A stretch of DNA of 64,000 bases from Streptomyces sp. NBC_01283 (GCF_041435335.1 NZ_CP108430.1:6733001-6797000), one strand, 5' to 3'; counted from the stretch's first letter, positions 39,824 to 48,098 are shown. Program-made: numbers and translations. Notes: a model not told the origin generated them from the letters alone.

Positions 39824-40653
39824 GCGTCCGTCGCACCACACTCGCCGCACGCATCGGGCTGCCCGTCGGGGTCATCGCCCTGCTGGTCTTCGCGCTCTTC
39901 CCCGTGTACTGGATGATCTCCACGGCGCTCGACCCGAAGGCGGTCACCCGCGGTTCGGACGTGCTGCCGAGCGGCCTCAGCTTCGAGCACTTCACCTATG
40001 TGTTCGAGAAGGGCAACTTCGGCACGTACCTGTTGAACTCGGCGATCGTCGGCTTCGGCACGATCCTCGCCGCCGGGGTGCTCTCGCTCTTCGCGGCGAT
40101 CGCGGTGGCCCGCTTCAAGTTCCGGTTCCGCACCTCCGTACTGATCATGGTCCTGATAGTGCAGATGGTGCCGCTGGAGGCGCTCGTCATCCCGCTCTTC
40201 ATCCAGATGCGGGACTACGACATGCTCAACTCGCTGCTCGGCCTGACGATCGTCTACGTCGCGCTCTCGCTGCCCTTCGCGATCTGGACCCTGCGCGGCT
40301 TCGTCCAGACCGTGCCCAAGGAGGTCGAGGAGGCCGCGTACATCGACGGGGCGTCCTGGTTCCGGATGTTCCGGTCGGTGCTGCTTCCGCTGGTGGCGCC
40401 CGGACTCGTCGCGACCTCGATCTTCGCCTTCATCACGGCGTGGAACGAGTTCGTCTTCGCGTACACGTTCATGAAGGGCAGCGACAAGTACACCGCCGCC
40501 GTGGGCATCTACCAGTTCTTCGGTGAGAACTCCACGGCCTGGGGCCCGGTCATGGCCAGCTCCACGCTGGTCACCGTGCCGGTGATGATCTTCTTCGTGA
40601 TCGTGCACCGGAAGCTGGGCTCGGGCCTGGCGGCGGGCGCCGTCAAGGGCTGA
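39820..40653 (+). CDS. Sugar ABC transporter permease (MalG type)
   Basis: A 277-aa permease with six hydrophobic helices and the EAA loop EVEEAAYIDGASWFRMFRSVLLPLVAPG, partner of the preceding MalF-type subunit. GTG 39820 is translationally coupled to it. The C-terminus ends KLGSGLAAGAVKG, a usual MalG-type ending. It converges on the chitosanase gene 38 bp away, with only a weak hairpin between. Confidence 0.94.
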   Translation: MSVRRTTLAARIGLPVGVIALLVFALFPVYWMISTALDPKAVTRGSDVLPSGLSFEHFTYVFEKGNFGTYLLNSAIVGFGTILAAGVLSLFAAIAVARFKFRFRTSVLIMVLIVQMVPLEALVIPLFIQMRDYDMLNSLLGLTIVYVALSLPFAIWTLRGFVQTVPKEVEEAAYIDGASWFRMFRSVLLPLVAPGLVATSIFAFITAWNEFVFAYTFMKGSDKYTAAVGIYQFFGENSTAWGPVMASSTLVTVPVMIFFVIVHRKLGSGLAAGAVKG

Positions 40654-40691
40654 TCCCCTCTCCCGGCGGGGGGGCGTTCAGGGCCGCGGAA

Positions 40692-41597
40692 CTACGGAAC
40701 CCTGAACGTCTCCCCGTACACCTTCCAGGTCAGCGGCGTCTTCAGGCTCAGATTGCCGTCGTAGAGAAACTGGCGCTGCGCCGTGTCCACGCGCGTCGTG
40801 TCGCGGTGCGCCTTCTCGGACTTCATCGCCGAGCGGCGGATGTCCAGGAAGATGTCGAGGTACGCCTTCTCCTTGCCGCCCTGCGCGGGCGTGTCCGCCT
40901 CCTTCAGGGCCGCCTCGCGCAGGCCGTAGAAGCCGCGCGGTCCGGTGCCGGGGCCGTGCAGCACCATCGCGTCGTAGTAGATGAACTGCCCCAGCGTGCC
41001 GAGCCCGTCGAGCTTGGCGAGGCGGACCGCCGGGTCGAAGTAGATGCGGTCGCGCGCGCTGTTCTGGGCCTTGCGGAAGCCGGGCTCGTCGGCCTCCGCC
41101 TTCCAGGCCTTGGTGAAGCCGGGGTCGAGGCCCTCGTGCGAGTCGGTGCCGTCGACCTTGCGCAGGGCGGGCAGATAGCGGGCCAGGCCGTTGTCCGGGT
41201 GGTCCTTCGTGTACCGCTCGACGAGGGTGAGCAGGTCGTGCGTGCCGGTGCAGAAGCCGATGATCCCGGCGGTGTAGCCGTGCCCGTCGTCGATGTCCTC
41301 GATGTAGCCGTACTGCCCGCGCCAGTTCAGCGTGGAGTTCTCCGCGCTGGCGATCAACTGCGAGGCCAGCTCCTTCTTGGCGGGCGCCGCGAGGCCCGGG
41401 GGGAGGTCCGCGATCAGCTCGTCGTCGGCCTTGATCTCGGCCGCCGACTTGTCCCGGTCGTAGGGCCGCTGGGTGCTGGTCCCTTTCCCGTCGGCTCCGG
41501 GGGCATCGCTGTCCGAGTCCCCGCCGAGGAGGTACACGGCGACCGTGGCGACCGGGGCGACGGCGAGAAGGAGGAGGCCTGCGCGTTTCATTCGCAC
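40692..41597 (-). CDS. csn: Secreted GH46 chitosanase
   Basis: A 301-aa exported endo-chitosanase. N-terminal hydrophobic signal (RAGLLLLAVAPVATVAVYLL), a Ser/Asp/Gly linker, then a GH46 domain: KKELASQLIASAENSTLNWRG with the catalytic Glu, YGYIEDIDDGHGYTAGIIGFCTGTHDLL with the catalytic Asp, and LGQFIYYDAMVLHGPG. It cleaves beta-1,4 bonds in chitosan. GTG 41597 or ATG 41591 could start it; neither has a clear ribosome site, and a 7-bp inverted repeat covers the start. It lies beside the sugar importer, which could take up its products. Confidence 0.93.
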   Translation of the reverse strand: MRMKRAGLLLLAVAPVATVAVYLLGGDSDSDAPGADGKGTSTQRPYDRDKSAAEIKADDELIADLPPGLAAPAKKELASQLIASAENSTLNWRGQYGYIEDIDDGHGYTAGIIGFCTGTHDLLTLVERYTKDHPDNGLARYLPALRKVDGTDSHEGLDPGFTKAWKAEADEPGFRKAQNSARDRIYFDPAVRLAKLDGLGTLGQFIYYDAMVLHGPGTGPRGFYGLREAALKEADTPAQGGKEKAYLDIFLDIRRSAMKSEKAHRDTTRVDTAQRQFLYDGNLSLKTPLTWKVYGETFRVP

Positions 41598-41618
41598 AAG
41601 ATTACGTGCGGTTGTGCG
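41593..41618. repeat. Inverted repeat over the chitosanase start
   Basis: Perfect 7-bp arms CGCACAA (41593-41599) and TTGTGCG (41612-41618) with a 12-nt spacer cover the possible GTG start. It could be an operator or an mRNA hairpin affecting initiation. Confidence 0.45.
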
Positions 41619-41644
41619 GTAGCGCGCCTTCCGGATCCGGCTCT

Positions 41645-41661
41645 ATTGACTATTAGTCAAT
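41645..41661. promoter_or_regulatory. Perfect 17-nt palindrome between divergent genes
   Basis: ATTGACTATTAGTCAAT is an exact palindrome around a central T, AT-rich in a GC-rich genome. It sits between the chitosanase gene (minus) and the 72-aa gene (plus). Size and symmetry fit MarR- or TetR-type operators, and TTGACT can double as a -35 in either direction. No such regulator is adjacent. Confidence 0.6.
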
Positions 41662-41704
41662 TTCGCACCAGTCTCGGGAGCCGTACCCGGTCATGGGAGG
41701 CCCT

Positions 41705-41923
41705 ATGAGCACCGAAGCGCGGGAGCAGCTCAGCAAGGAGCTGCGGGACGAACCACCGGAATCCTTCGGGCAGTTGGCGCCCGAGCAGTCGGCCCTGCTG
41801 GCCGACGCGCTGCACCGCGAACGCGAGAGCCGCGCCTCGGGTCTGAACGAAGCCGCCGAGGAGGCGCTGAAACTGGTGCCCGCGCTCGCCCGCGGTCCCG
41901 TGCGCCGGATTCTGTTCCGATAG
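41705..41923 (+). CDS. 72-aa hypothetical protein
   Basis: Small, charged, helical, soluble protein (STEAREQLSKELRDEPPESFGQLAPEQSALLADALHRER..., ending ARGPVRRILFR). ATG 41705 has GGGAGG 5 nt upstream and is preferred to ATG 41693. It is followed after 24 bp by a larger unknown gene on the same strand, so the two form a likely operon behind the palindrome at 41645. No family recognised. Confidence 0.7.
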   Translation: MSTEAREQLSKELRDEPPESFGQLAPEQSALLADALHRERESRASGLNEAAEEALKLVPALARGPVRRILFR

Positions 41924-41947
41924 CCCGACACGAAGAGGGGACAGGCC

Positions 41948-43048
41948 ATGGACAAGCTGCGGAGCAGGGCGGAGACCCTGAAGATCGCGCGTCTTCTGGA
42001 CGTGGACCCGGACGGGCTCGCGTTCCTGCGGACCCTCCCCGTCGAGGACGTACGCCGCTTCCGCGAGCAGTGCGTCGCGGCGCTCTTCGACCGTACGCCC
42101 GAGATGCTGGACCGGATCGCGTCCGCGACGAAGCTGGTGCCGGCCGGGGTCGCCGCCGCGATCTCGCAGAAGGCCCTGGGTCCGCGGCTCGCCGCCGGGG
42201 TCGCCGGGCGCCTGGAAGCGACGCGGGCCGCGGACATCATCGAGAAGCTGCCGGTGCCGTTCACCGCGGAGTCGTGCGGGCATCTCGACCCGCGCAAGAT
42301 CAAGGGCATCGTCGACCGGCTCGACGAGGGCCTGGTGGTGCGGATCGCGGTGGCGCTCGCCGAGCGCGGCGACCACCTGACCATGGGCCGCTTCGTCGGC
42401 TACCTGCGCGACTCCGCACTGAGCCGCATCCTGCCGCAGGTGGACGACGCCGCCGTCCTGCGGACCGGCTTCATGATCGACGTGCCCGGACGGCTCGGCC
42501 AGATCATCGACCTGATGGGCGCGGAGCGGCTCGCGTCGGTCATCGCCTCGGCGCCGGGGGAGGGCCTGTGGCCGGAGGCGCTGGCCGTCGCCGGGATGGT
42601 GACGGGCGAGCAGCGTGGCCGCATCGCCTCGCTCGCCGCGGCGCGCCCGCAGGAGCAACTCGACTCCCTGGTCGTGACGGTGAGCGAGCAGGACCTGTGG
42701 GAGTCGCTGCTGCCGCTGGTCGCGCTGCTGGGGGAGGAGGAGCGCCGGGCGGTCGCCGTGCTCCCTTCCCTGCGGGATGCCGAGGTGCTGGGCGGGGTGG
42801 TGCGGGCGGTGGTGGCGACGGGGCTCTGGGCGGAGTTCCTGCCGCTCGTGGGCTTGCTGCCGGAGGAGTCCCGGAAGGTCGTCGCGGACGCGGCCGGGGC
42901 GCTGCCCGCGCCCGACCTGGACGCGCTCGCCCGGGAGGTCGACAAGCAGGACCTGTGGGACCTGGTCATGCCGCTGGTGGAACTGATGGACGACGAGGCG
43001 AAGACCCGGATCTTTGAGCTGCCGGCGTTCCAGGAACAGGTGGGGTAA
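41948..43048 (+). CDS. Helical-repeat hypothetical protein
   Basis: A 366-aa soluble protein made of repeated amphipathic helix pairs. The pattern 'DLWE/DxLxPLVxLLxxEER/SR' recurs (SEQDLWESLLPLVALLGEEERRAV, GLWAEFLPLVGLLPEESRKVV, KQDLWDLVMPLVELMDDEAKTR), reminiscent of HEAT-like or MgtE-N-type superhelices. No catalytic motif, signal peptide or membrane helix. ATG 41948 has AAGAGGGG upstream. Probably a scaffold or interaction protein; function unknown. Confidence 0.75.
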   Translation: MDKLRSRAETLKIARLLDVDPDGLAFLRTLPVEDVRRFREQCVAALFDRTPEMLDRIASATKLVPAGVAAAISQKALGPRLAAGVAGRLEATRAADIIEKLPVPFTAESCGHLDPRKIKGIVDRLDEGLVVRIAVALAERGDHLTMGRFVGYLRDSALSRILPQVDDAAVLRTGFMIDVPGRLGQIIDLMGAERLASVIASAPGEGLWPEALAVAGMVTGEQRGRIASLAAARPQEQLDSLVVTVSEQDLWESLLPLVALLGEEERRAVAVLPSLRDAEVLGGVVRAVVATGLWAEFLPLVGLLPEESRKVVADAAGALPAPDLDALAREVDKQDLWDLVMPLVELMDDEAKTRIFELPAFQEQVG

Positions 43049-43060
43049 GGGCGATTTCTC

Positions 43061-43204
43061 TTCCCCAACCCCGCCCCTTCCCGAAAACCCGCCGGTGCGG
43101 GGGCCTTGGCTGCCGTCATCACCGGCTTCGCCGAGTTCGTCCTCATCCTTTCGGGGGTCCAGGGGCGGAGCCCCACGGTTTCGGGAAGGGGTGGGATTGG
43201 GGAA
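43061..43204. repeat. Interspersed inverted-repeat element
   Basis: Arms TTCCCCAACCCCGCCCC... (43061-43088) and the near-complement ...GGGATTGGGGAA (43177-43204) enclose a core containing GGTCCAGGGGCGGAGCCCC. Both are sequences I recognise as frequently repeated between genes in Streptomyces. It lies between convergent genes and can serve as a bidirectional terminator. Confidence 0.75.
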
Positions 43205-43222
43205 AGCCCCGCAGGGCCCGCC

Positions 43223-43957
43223 CTACCCCGCCGTCGACCCGCCGTCGACGGCGAACTCCGCCCCCGTGATGTACGACGACGCCTCCGACGCAAGGAAGAG
43301 GACCAGCTCCCCGACCTCCTCGGGGCGGCCCACCCTGCCGAGCGGCAGATGCGACCAGTCCCGCCCGGCGGAGGCCGAGGAGATCATCGGAGTGTCGATC
43401 GCCCCGGGGTGCACGGAGTTGACCCGCACCCCATACTCCGCCAGATCCAGCGCCGCGCTCCGCGTCAGCCCCCGCAACCCGAACTTCGTCGACCCGTAAG
43501 CCGCATGCCCCCGTATCCCCACGAGCCCCGCCGTCGACGAGACGTTCACGATCGAGCCGCCCCCCGCGTCCCGCAACGCGGGCAGCACCGCCTGGATGCC
43601 CAGGAACGGGCCGAGGAGATTGACCCGGATCAGCGTCTCGAAGTTCTCGTACGTCTCCTTCTCCACGGACGCCGTCCGCCACAGCGCGGCGTTGTTCACG
43701 AGCGCGTCCAGGCGGCCGAAGGCCGCCACCCCGGCCGCTACGGCCGACGCCCAGCTCTCCGCCTCCGTGACGTCATGACGTACGAAAAGGCCCTGCTCGC
43801 CCAGGGACTTGGCGACCTCGCGCCCCTCCTCCTCGCGCACGTCCGTGACCACCACCCGCGCCCCGGCCTCGGCGAAGAGCCGCGCCTCCGCCGCACCCTG
43901 CCCACGGCCCGCACCGGTGATCAGTACGGCCTTGCCCTCCAGTCCGTAAGAGATCAC
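43223..43957 (-). CDS. Short-chain dehydrogenase/reductase
   Basis: A 244-aa classical SDR: cofactor motif LITGAGRGQGAAEARLFAEAGARVVVTDV (TGxxxGxG, with Asp favouring NAD+), DALVNNAALW (NNA), catalytic Ser in IVNVSSTAGLVG and YGSTK as YxxxK. PGAIDTPM and ITGAEFAVDGGSTAG complete the family pattern, close to 3-alpha(or 20-beta)-hydroxysteroid dehydrogenase-like enzymes. GTG 43957 was chosen because the Rossmann fold starts within ten residues; longer upstream frames look spurious. Substrate unknown. Confidence 0.92.
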   Translation of the reverse strand: MISYGLEGKAVLITGAGRGQGAAEARLFAEAGARVVVTDVREEEGREVAKSLGEQGLFVRHDVTEAESWASAVAAGVAAFGRLDALVNNAALWRTASVEKETYENFETLIRVNLLGPFLGIQAVLPALRDAGGGSIVNVSSTAGLVGIRGHAAYGSTKFGLRGLTRSAALDLAEYGVRVNSVHPGAIDTPMISSASAGRDWSHLPLGRVGRPEEVGELVLFLASEASSYITGAEFAVDGGSTAG

Positions 43958-44021
43958 GTCACGCCACCCGCCTCTCCCGTACGCTCGGCGTTTTGGGACG
44001 GACGGGAGAGTGGAGCCGCAC

Positions 44022-44747
44022 ATGGGACCGGCGATCAGCCTGAGCAAGGTGGAAGAGGCGGCGCCCGCGCTCGTGAGCCTCTACAAGTCCGCCGGGGTCA
44101 GCCTGCGCAAGTACGGCCTGGAGGGCGAACGCGCCGCCGTCTACCTCGTCGTCGACTACTCCGGATCCATGAAGCCGTACTACAAGGACGGCACCGTCCA
44201 GGCCCTCGCGGACCGCGTCCTCGGTCTGTCCGCGCACTTCGACGACGACGGCAACGTGCCCACGGTCTTCTTCTCCACGGACGTCGACGCCGTCACGGAG
44301 ATCGCCCTCGACCGCCACCACGGGCGGATCGAGGAGATCGTCGCCGGGCTCGGTCACATGGGCAAGACCAGCTACCACCTGGCGATGGACGCCGTCATCG
44401 ACCACTACGTGGACAGCGGTTCCACCGCGCCCGCCCTGGTCGTCTTCCAGACCGACGGCGGCCCCATCAACAAGCTCGCCGCCGAGCGGTATCTGTGCAA
44501 GGCGTCGAAGCTGCCGCTGTTCTGGCAGTTCATCGGCTTCGGTGACGCGAAGAGCAAGCAGTTCGACTACCTCCGCAAGCTCGACGACCTCGCTGTCCCC
44601 GCCAAGCGTGCCGTCGACAACGCGGGCTTCTTCCACGCGGGGCACGACCCCCGGACCGTCTCCGACGACCGCCTGTACGACCAGTTGGTGGGCGAGTTCC
44701 CGGCCTGGCTCGCGGCGGCGCGGGCGCAGGGGATCGTGACCACCTGA
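44022..44747 (+). CDS. VWA-domain protein (TerF-like)
   Basis: A 241-aa protein consisting essentially of a von Willebrand A domain. The MIDAS metal site is visible as DYSGSM (VYLVVDYSGSMKPYYKDGTVQ), with a Thr in GKTSYHLAMD and Asp in VFQTDGGPINK. This arrangement matches the vWA domain found at the C-terminus of TerF-type tellurium-resistance proteins. ATG 44022 has GGAG 8 nt upstream; GTG 44010 is an alternative. No other ter gene is adjacent. Confidence 0.88.
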   Translation: MGPAISLSKVEEAAPALVSLYKSAGVSLRKYGLEGERAAVYLVVDYSGSMKPYYKDGTVQALADRVLGLSAHFDDDGNVPTVFFSTDVDAVTEIALDRHHGRIEEIVAGLGHMGKTSYHLAMDAVIDHYVDSGSTAPALVVFQTDGGPINKLAAERYLCKASKLPLFWQFIGFGDAKSKQFDYLRKLDDLAVPAKRAVDNAGFFHAGHDPRTVSDDRLYDQLVGEFPAWLAAARAQGIVTT

Positions 44748-44775
44748 GCCCCGCCGTCCTCCCGCGCCGCGTGCC

Positions 44776-45723
44776 CTAGCCGACCATCCGCTCCCGCAGC
44801 GCGAGAATCGTCCGTGCGTCAAGCCCGAGTCCCTTCGTCAGATAGCCGCTGAGGCTGCCGTACTCCGCCTTGACCTCGGTCAGTGCCGCTTCCAGGTAGC
44901 CGGTGCGGACCTCCTGGAGGGGGATGAGGAGGTCGGGGTTCTGCATCAGGCCGCTCTGCTTCAGGCCCTCGCGCACCTTCGCGTCGTACGCGGCCCGGTA
45001 GGTGTTGGACGCCAGGAAGTCATCGACGACGGTGCTCTCGGGGACGCCCACGGCGCGCAGCAGCAGATAACTGGTCCAGCCGGTGCGGTCCTTGCCGGCC
45101 GTGCAGTGGTAGAGCAGCGGTGACGTCTTGCCGCCCTGGGCGATGTCGCGCAGGGTCGCCGCGAACTGGGCGCGGTTGGGGCCGTCGGTGACGAAGGTGC
45201 GGTAGACGGCGCGCATGAAGGCGTCCGCCTTGCCGTTGCCCAGCATCTCCTCCTGTTTGACGGGGTCCCTGGAGCCGATCACGGTCATCAGCGTCGTGAA
45301 GAGGCCGTTGTCGTTGATCGCCCGGGACGTGACGGCGAGCCCGGCGGGCAGCCGGTCGGCCCCGTCGTACCGCACCTCCGCGGGCACCCGGAAGTCGACG
45401 ACCTTCTTCAGGCGCAGCCCGGAGAGGGTGGCGACATCGGCGTCCGTGAGCTTGGCCAGGGCGTCGGCGCGGAAGACCTGGCCGTACCGGACCCGCTCGC
45501 CGTCGTAGGTGCGGTAGCCGCCCAGGTCTCTTACGTTCACGGCGCCCTGGAGAGGTATCTGCCGCACGCCGTCGGCCATGGCGCGGGGGTGGTGCGGGGC
45601 GTGCCGGGCCGTGCCGCGCTCGGGTGCGGCGGGCTCGGCGTGGGCCGCCCAGACGGGCAGGGTGCCGAGCGCGAGCGCGGAGACCGTGACTCCGACCGCC
45701 GTACGGGTTCGGGTGATGCGCAT
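44776..45723 (-). CDS. Secreted tyrosine/phosphoinositide phosphatase-like protein
   Basis: A 315-aa exported protein. Signal peptide [31 protein letters not shown], then [27 protein letters not shown], typical of the Y_phosphatase3 family, and the P-loop [10 protein letters not shown] (HCx5R) near residue 206. The Lys and Asp in the loop (TAGKD) resemble the dual protein-tyrosine/phosphoinositide phosphatases of the LipA/MptpB type. The C-terminal [28 protein letters not shown] is also family-typical. ATG 45723 has AAGGAGGCGG upstream. Confidence 0.92.
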   Translation of the reverse strand: MRITRTRTAVGVTVSALALGTLPVWAAHAEPAAPERGTARHAPHHPRAMADGVRQIPLQGAVNVRDLGGYRTYDGERVRYGQVFRADALAKLTDADVATLSGLRLKKVVDFRVPAEVRYDGADRLPAGLAVTSRAINDNGLFTTLMTVIGSRDPVKQEEMLGNGKADAFMRAVYRTFVTDGPNRAQFAATLRDIAQGGKTSPLLYHCTAGKDRTGWTSYLLLRAVGVPESTVVDDFLASNTYRAAYDAKVREGLKQSGLMQNPDLLIPLQEVRTGYLEAALTEVKAEYGSLSGYLTKGLGLDARTILALRERMVG

Positions 45724-46153
45724 CGGGCCGCCTTCCTTTGAGAGCGGTCGCCATGGCCACACGTCGATCAACCAAGCGATTGTTTGGCAGAAGGTAGCGG
45801 GGTGTCCCGGCAGGGGGAAGGCACGTCTAGTTGCTGTCCGGCGGAGCGTTACAGCGGCGGCGCCTCGGAGGGGCCTGCGCCGCGTGCTGTCACGGCGGGC
45901 GATGGGGCGGGTGGCGCAAGGGGGGCGGCCTTGTGTCGTGCGGCACGTGGGCCCCGGAAACAACGGGTCCCTCGTCCGTGTTAGGCTTATGCGTCGCAGT
46001 TTTGGTACCCATGAACTTTATGTGCGCCTGACGGGAATGCTCCGAGGGCGCATTATTGTTTTTTTCCGGTCTCTCCGGGATGGGGGTCATTGCAGCGCTT
46101 GGAATCCACAATTCCGTGGCTTTCCTTACTCTGCCCCTGTTGAGGAGATTGAC
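45724..46153 (+). promoter_or_regulatory. 430-bp leader region of the cold-shock gene
   Basis: No credible gene. The left part holds the phosphatase promoter. The right part (about 45980-46150) is unusually AT-rich and should hold the cold-shock promoter and a long 5' leader. It includes a terminator-like hairpin with a T7 run at 46036-46065 and a GGAAT/ATTCC stem at 46101-46115. Streptomycete csp genes with long leaders are expected to be controlled after transcription. Confidence 0.5.
46036..46065 (+). terminator. Terminator-like hairpin in the csp leader
   Basis: AATGC (46036-46040), 9-nt loop, GCATT (46050-46054), then ATTGTTTTTTT. A run of seven T is rare in this genome. The stem is short, so temperature-sensitive attenuation is possible but unproven. 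Confidence 0.4.
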
Positions 46154-46357
46154 ATGGCAACTGGCACCGTTAAGTGGTTCAACGCTGAAAAGGGCTTCGG
46201 CTTCATCGAGCAGGACGGCGGCGGCCCCGACGTCTTCGCCCACTACTCGAACATCGCGTCCTCGGGCTTCCGTGAGCTCCTCGAGGGCCAGAAGGTCTCC
46301 TTCGACGTCACGCAGGGCCAGAAGGGCCTGCAGGCCGAGAACATCGTTCCCGCCTGA
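46154..46357 (+). CDS. Cold-shock protein (CspA family)
   Basis: A 67-aa single-domain nucleic-acid-binding OB fold: [34 protein letters not shown] with RNP1 (KGFGFIE) and RNP2 (DVFAHYS) motifs, ending QAENIVPA. It binds single-stranded RNA/DNA and melts mRNA structure. ATG 46154 has GAGGAG 6 nt upstream. A long AT-rich leader precedes it and a DEAD-box helicase gene follows, a functional pair in RNA unwinding. Confidence 0.97.
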   Translation: MATGTVKWFNAEKGFGFIEQDGGGPDVFAHYSNIASSGFRELLEGQKVSFDVTQGQKGLQAENIVPA

Positions 46358-46380
46358 TCGTCGTAGCACGCGAACCTCAT

Positions 46381-46417
46381 AGCCGGGGCCCGCACCAGAA
46401 AGGTGCGGGTCCCGGCT
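46381..46417 (+). terminator. Terminator/attenuator between csp and the helicase gene
   Basis: A 16-nt stem (AGCCGGGGCCCGCACC and a one-mismatch complement) with an AGAAA loop, 35 bp before the helicase start. May terminate most csp transcripts while letting some read into the helicase gene. Confidence 0.75.
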
Positions 46418-46451
46418 TGTGCTGTCACCAGGTCCAGGAAGGCATTTCCGT

Positions 46452-48098
46452 ATGAATCGCTCCGAACGCCCTGCACGTCCTGCCCGCGGGCGCTCCACGA
46501 ACGCACGCGGAAAGGCCCCGGTGGCCGGCGGCGGCCAGGCGAAGGGCGCCGCGAAGAAGCCGGGCCGTGCCAAGCCCAGGCCCGTCGGCGGTGAATTCGC
46601 GCTGCCCGAGAGCATCACGCCCGCACTGCCCGCGGTCGAGGCGTTCGCCGACCTGGACATGCCCGAGGCCCTCCTGAAGACGCTGGCCGCGCAGGGCGTC
46701 ACCGAGCCCTTCCCGATCCAGGCAGCCACGCTCCCCAACTCCCTCGCGGGCCGCGACATCCTCGGCCGTGGCCGCACCGGCTCCGGCAAGACCCTCGCCT
46801 TCGGCCTCGCGCTCCTCGCCCGCACCGCGGGCCGCCGCGCCGAGCCGCGCTCCCCCCTCGCCCTGGTGCTCGTCCCCACGCGTGAGCTCGCGCAGCAGGT
46901 GACGGACGCGCTGACGCCGTACGCGACGTCCGTGAACCTGCGCATGTCGACGGTGGTCGGCGGTCTCTCGATCACCAAGCAGGCGAACACGCTCCGCCGC
47001 GGCGCCGAGATCATGGTGGCGACCCCCGGCCGTCTCAAGGACCTCATCGAGCGCGGCGACGCCGATCTCTCGCAGGTGCGGACGACGGTCCTCGACGAGG
47101 CCGACCAGATGGCCGACATGGGCTTCATGCCGCAGGTCACCGCGCTCCTCAAGCAGGTCGAGCAGGGCGGTCAGACCATGCTCTTCTCCGCGACGCTGGA
47201 CAAGAACATCGACCGCCTGGTCCGGATGTTCCTGACGGATCCGGTGGTGCACTCGGTCGACCCGTCCGCGGGTGCGGTCACGACGATGGAACACCACGTT
47301 CTGTACGTCGCCGACGAGACCGACAAGAAGGCGGTGGCCCTCCGTATCGCCGCCCGTGAGGGCCGGGTGATCCTCTTCCTGGACACCAAGCGTGCGGTGG
47401 ACCGCTTCACCAAGCGGCTGCTCGCCAACGGTGTAAGGGCCTCGGGTCTGCACGGCGGCCGTTCGCAGCCGCAGCGCAACCGGACCCTGGACCAGTTCAA
47501 GACCGGTCTGGTGACCGCGCTGGTCGCCACCAACGTGGCGGCCCGCGGGATCCACGTCGACGACCTCGACCTGGTCGTGAACGTCGACCCGCCCACCGAC
47601 CACAAGGACTACCTCCACCGCGGCGGCCGTACGGCCCGCGCAGGTGAGTCCGGCAGCGTCGTCACGCTCGTCCTCCCGGACGAGAAGCGGGAGATGACGC
47701 GTCTGATGTCCGACGCGGAGATCAGCCCGAAGACGGCGCGCGTGAAGTCCACGGACGAGGAGCTGGCGCGGATCACCGGTGCGCGCGAGCCGTCCGGGGT
47801 GCCGGTCGTGGTCGAGGTTCCGCAGCAGCAGCAGGCTTCGCCGCAGCGGGGGCGCCGTCGTCCTGCCGGGCAGGGAGGCGGCGGCCAGCGTCGCTCTCGT
47901 CCGCAGGGGCAGTCGTCCTCCCAGGGGCAGGGTCAGTCCCAGGGCGGCCAGTCCAGGGGCCAGTCCCAGGGCGGCCAGTCCAGGTCCCAGTCGCAGGGTG
48001 GCGGCAGGCCTTCCGCCGGGGGCGGCGCCGCCGGCGGTGGCCGTGCCAGGCGTGGCGGCGGGCGCCCCAGCGGGGGCGCGGGGCGCCGGGCCGCGTAG
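46452..48098 (+). CDS. DEAD-box RNA helicase
   Basis: A 548-aa ATP-dependent RNA helicase. Q-motif region FADLDMPEALLKTLAAQGVTEPFPIQAATLP, Walker A GRGRTGSGKT, PTRELAQQ, TPGRLKDL, DEAD box in VLDEADQMADMGF, SAT in LFSATLDKN, and the helicase C domain with ARGIHVDDLDLVVNVDPP and HRGGRTARAG. A basic Arg/Pro N-terminus and an about 100-aa Gly/Gln/Ser/Arg-rich tail likely bind RNA. The tail contains near-identical QSQGGQSRG-type repeats. ATG 46452 was chosen; it lies 95 bp after csp. Confidence 0.96.
   Translation: MNRSERPARPARGRSTNARGKAPVAGGGQAKGAAKKPGRAKPRPVGGEFALPESITPALPAVEAFADLDMPEALLKTLAAQGVTEPFPIQAATLPNSLAGRDILGRGRTGSGKTLAFGLALLARTAGRRAEPRSPLALVLVPTRELAQQVTDALTPYATSVNLRMSTVVGGLSITKQANTLRRGAEIMVATPGRLKDLIERGDADLSQVRTTVLDEADQMADMGFMPQVTALLKQVEQGGQTMLFSATLDKNIDRLVRMFLTDPVVHSVDPSAGAVTTMEHHVLYVADETDKKAVALRIAAREGRVILFLDTKRAVDRFTKRLLANGVRASGLHGGRSQPQRNRTLDQFKTGLVTALVATNVAARGIHVDDLDLVVNVDPPTDHKDYLHRGGRTARAGESGSVVTLVLPDEKREMTRLMSDAEISPKTARVKSTDEELARITGAREPSGVPVVVEVPQQQQASPQRGRRRPAGQGGGGQRRSRPQGQSSSQGQGQSQGGQSRGQSQGGQSRSQSQGGGRPSAGGGAAGGGRARRGGGRPSGGAGRRAA
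47934..48000 (+). repeat. 27-bp-period tandem repeat in the helicase tail
   Basis: Two identical 24-nt blocks at 47934-47957 and 47961-47984, followed by a partial third copy, encode the repeats SQGGQSRG/SQGGQSRS. A likely site of length variation between strains. Confidence 0.85.

Noticed and set aside
45578..46153. N-terminal extension of the cold-shock protein in frame to 45578
   Set aside because: The frame lacks stops only by chance. The 67-aa product is the canonical Csp length and has a proper ribosome site.
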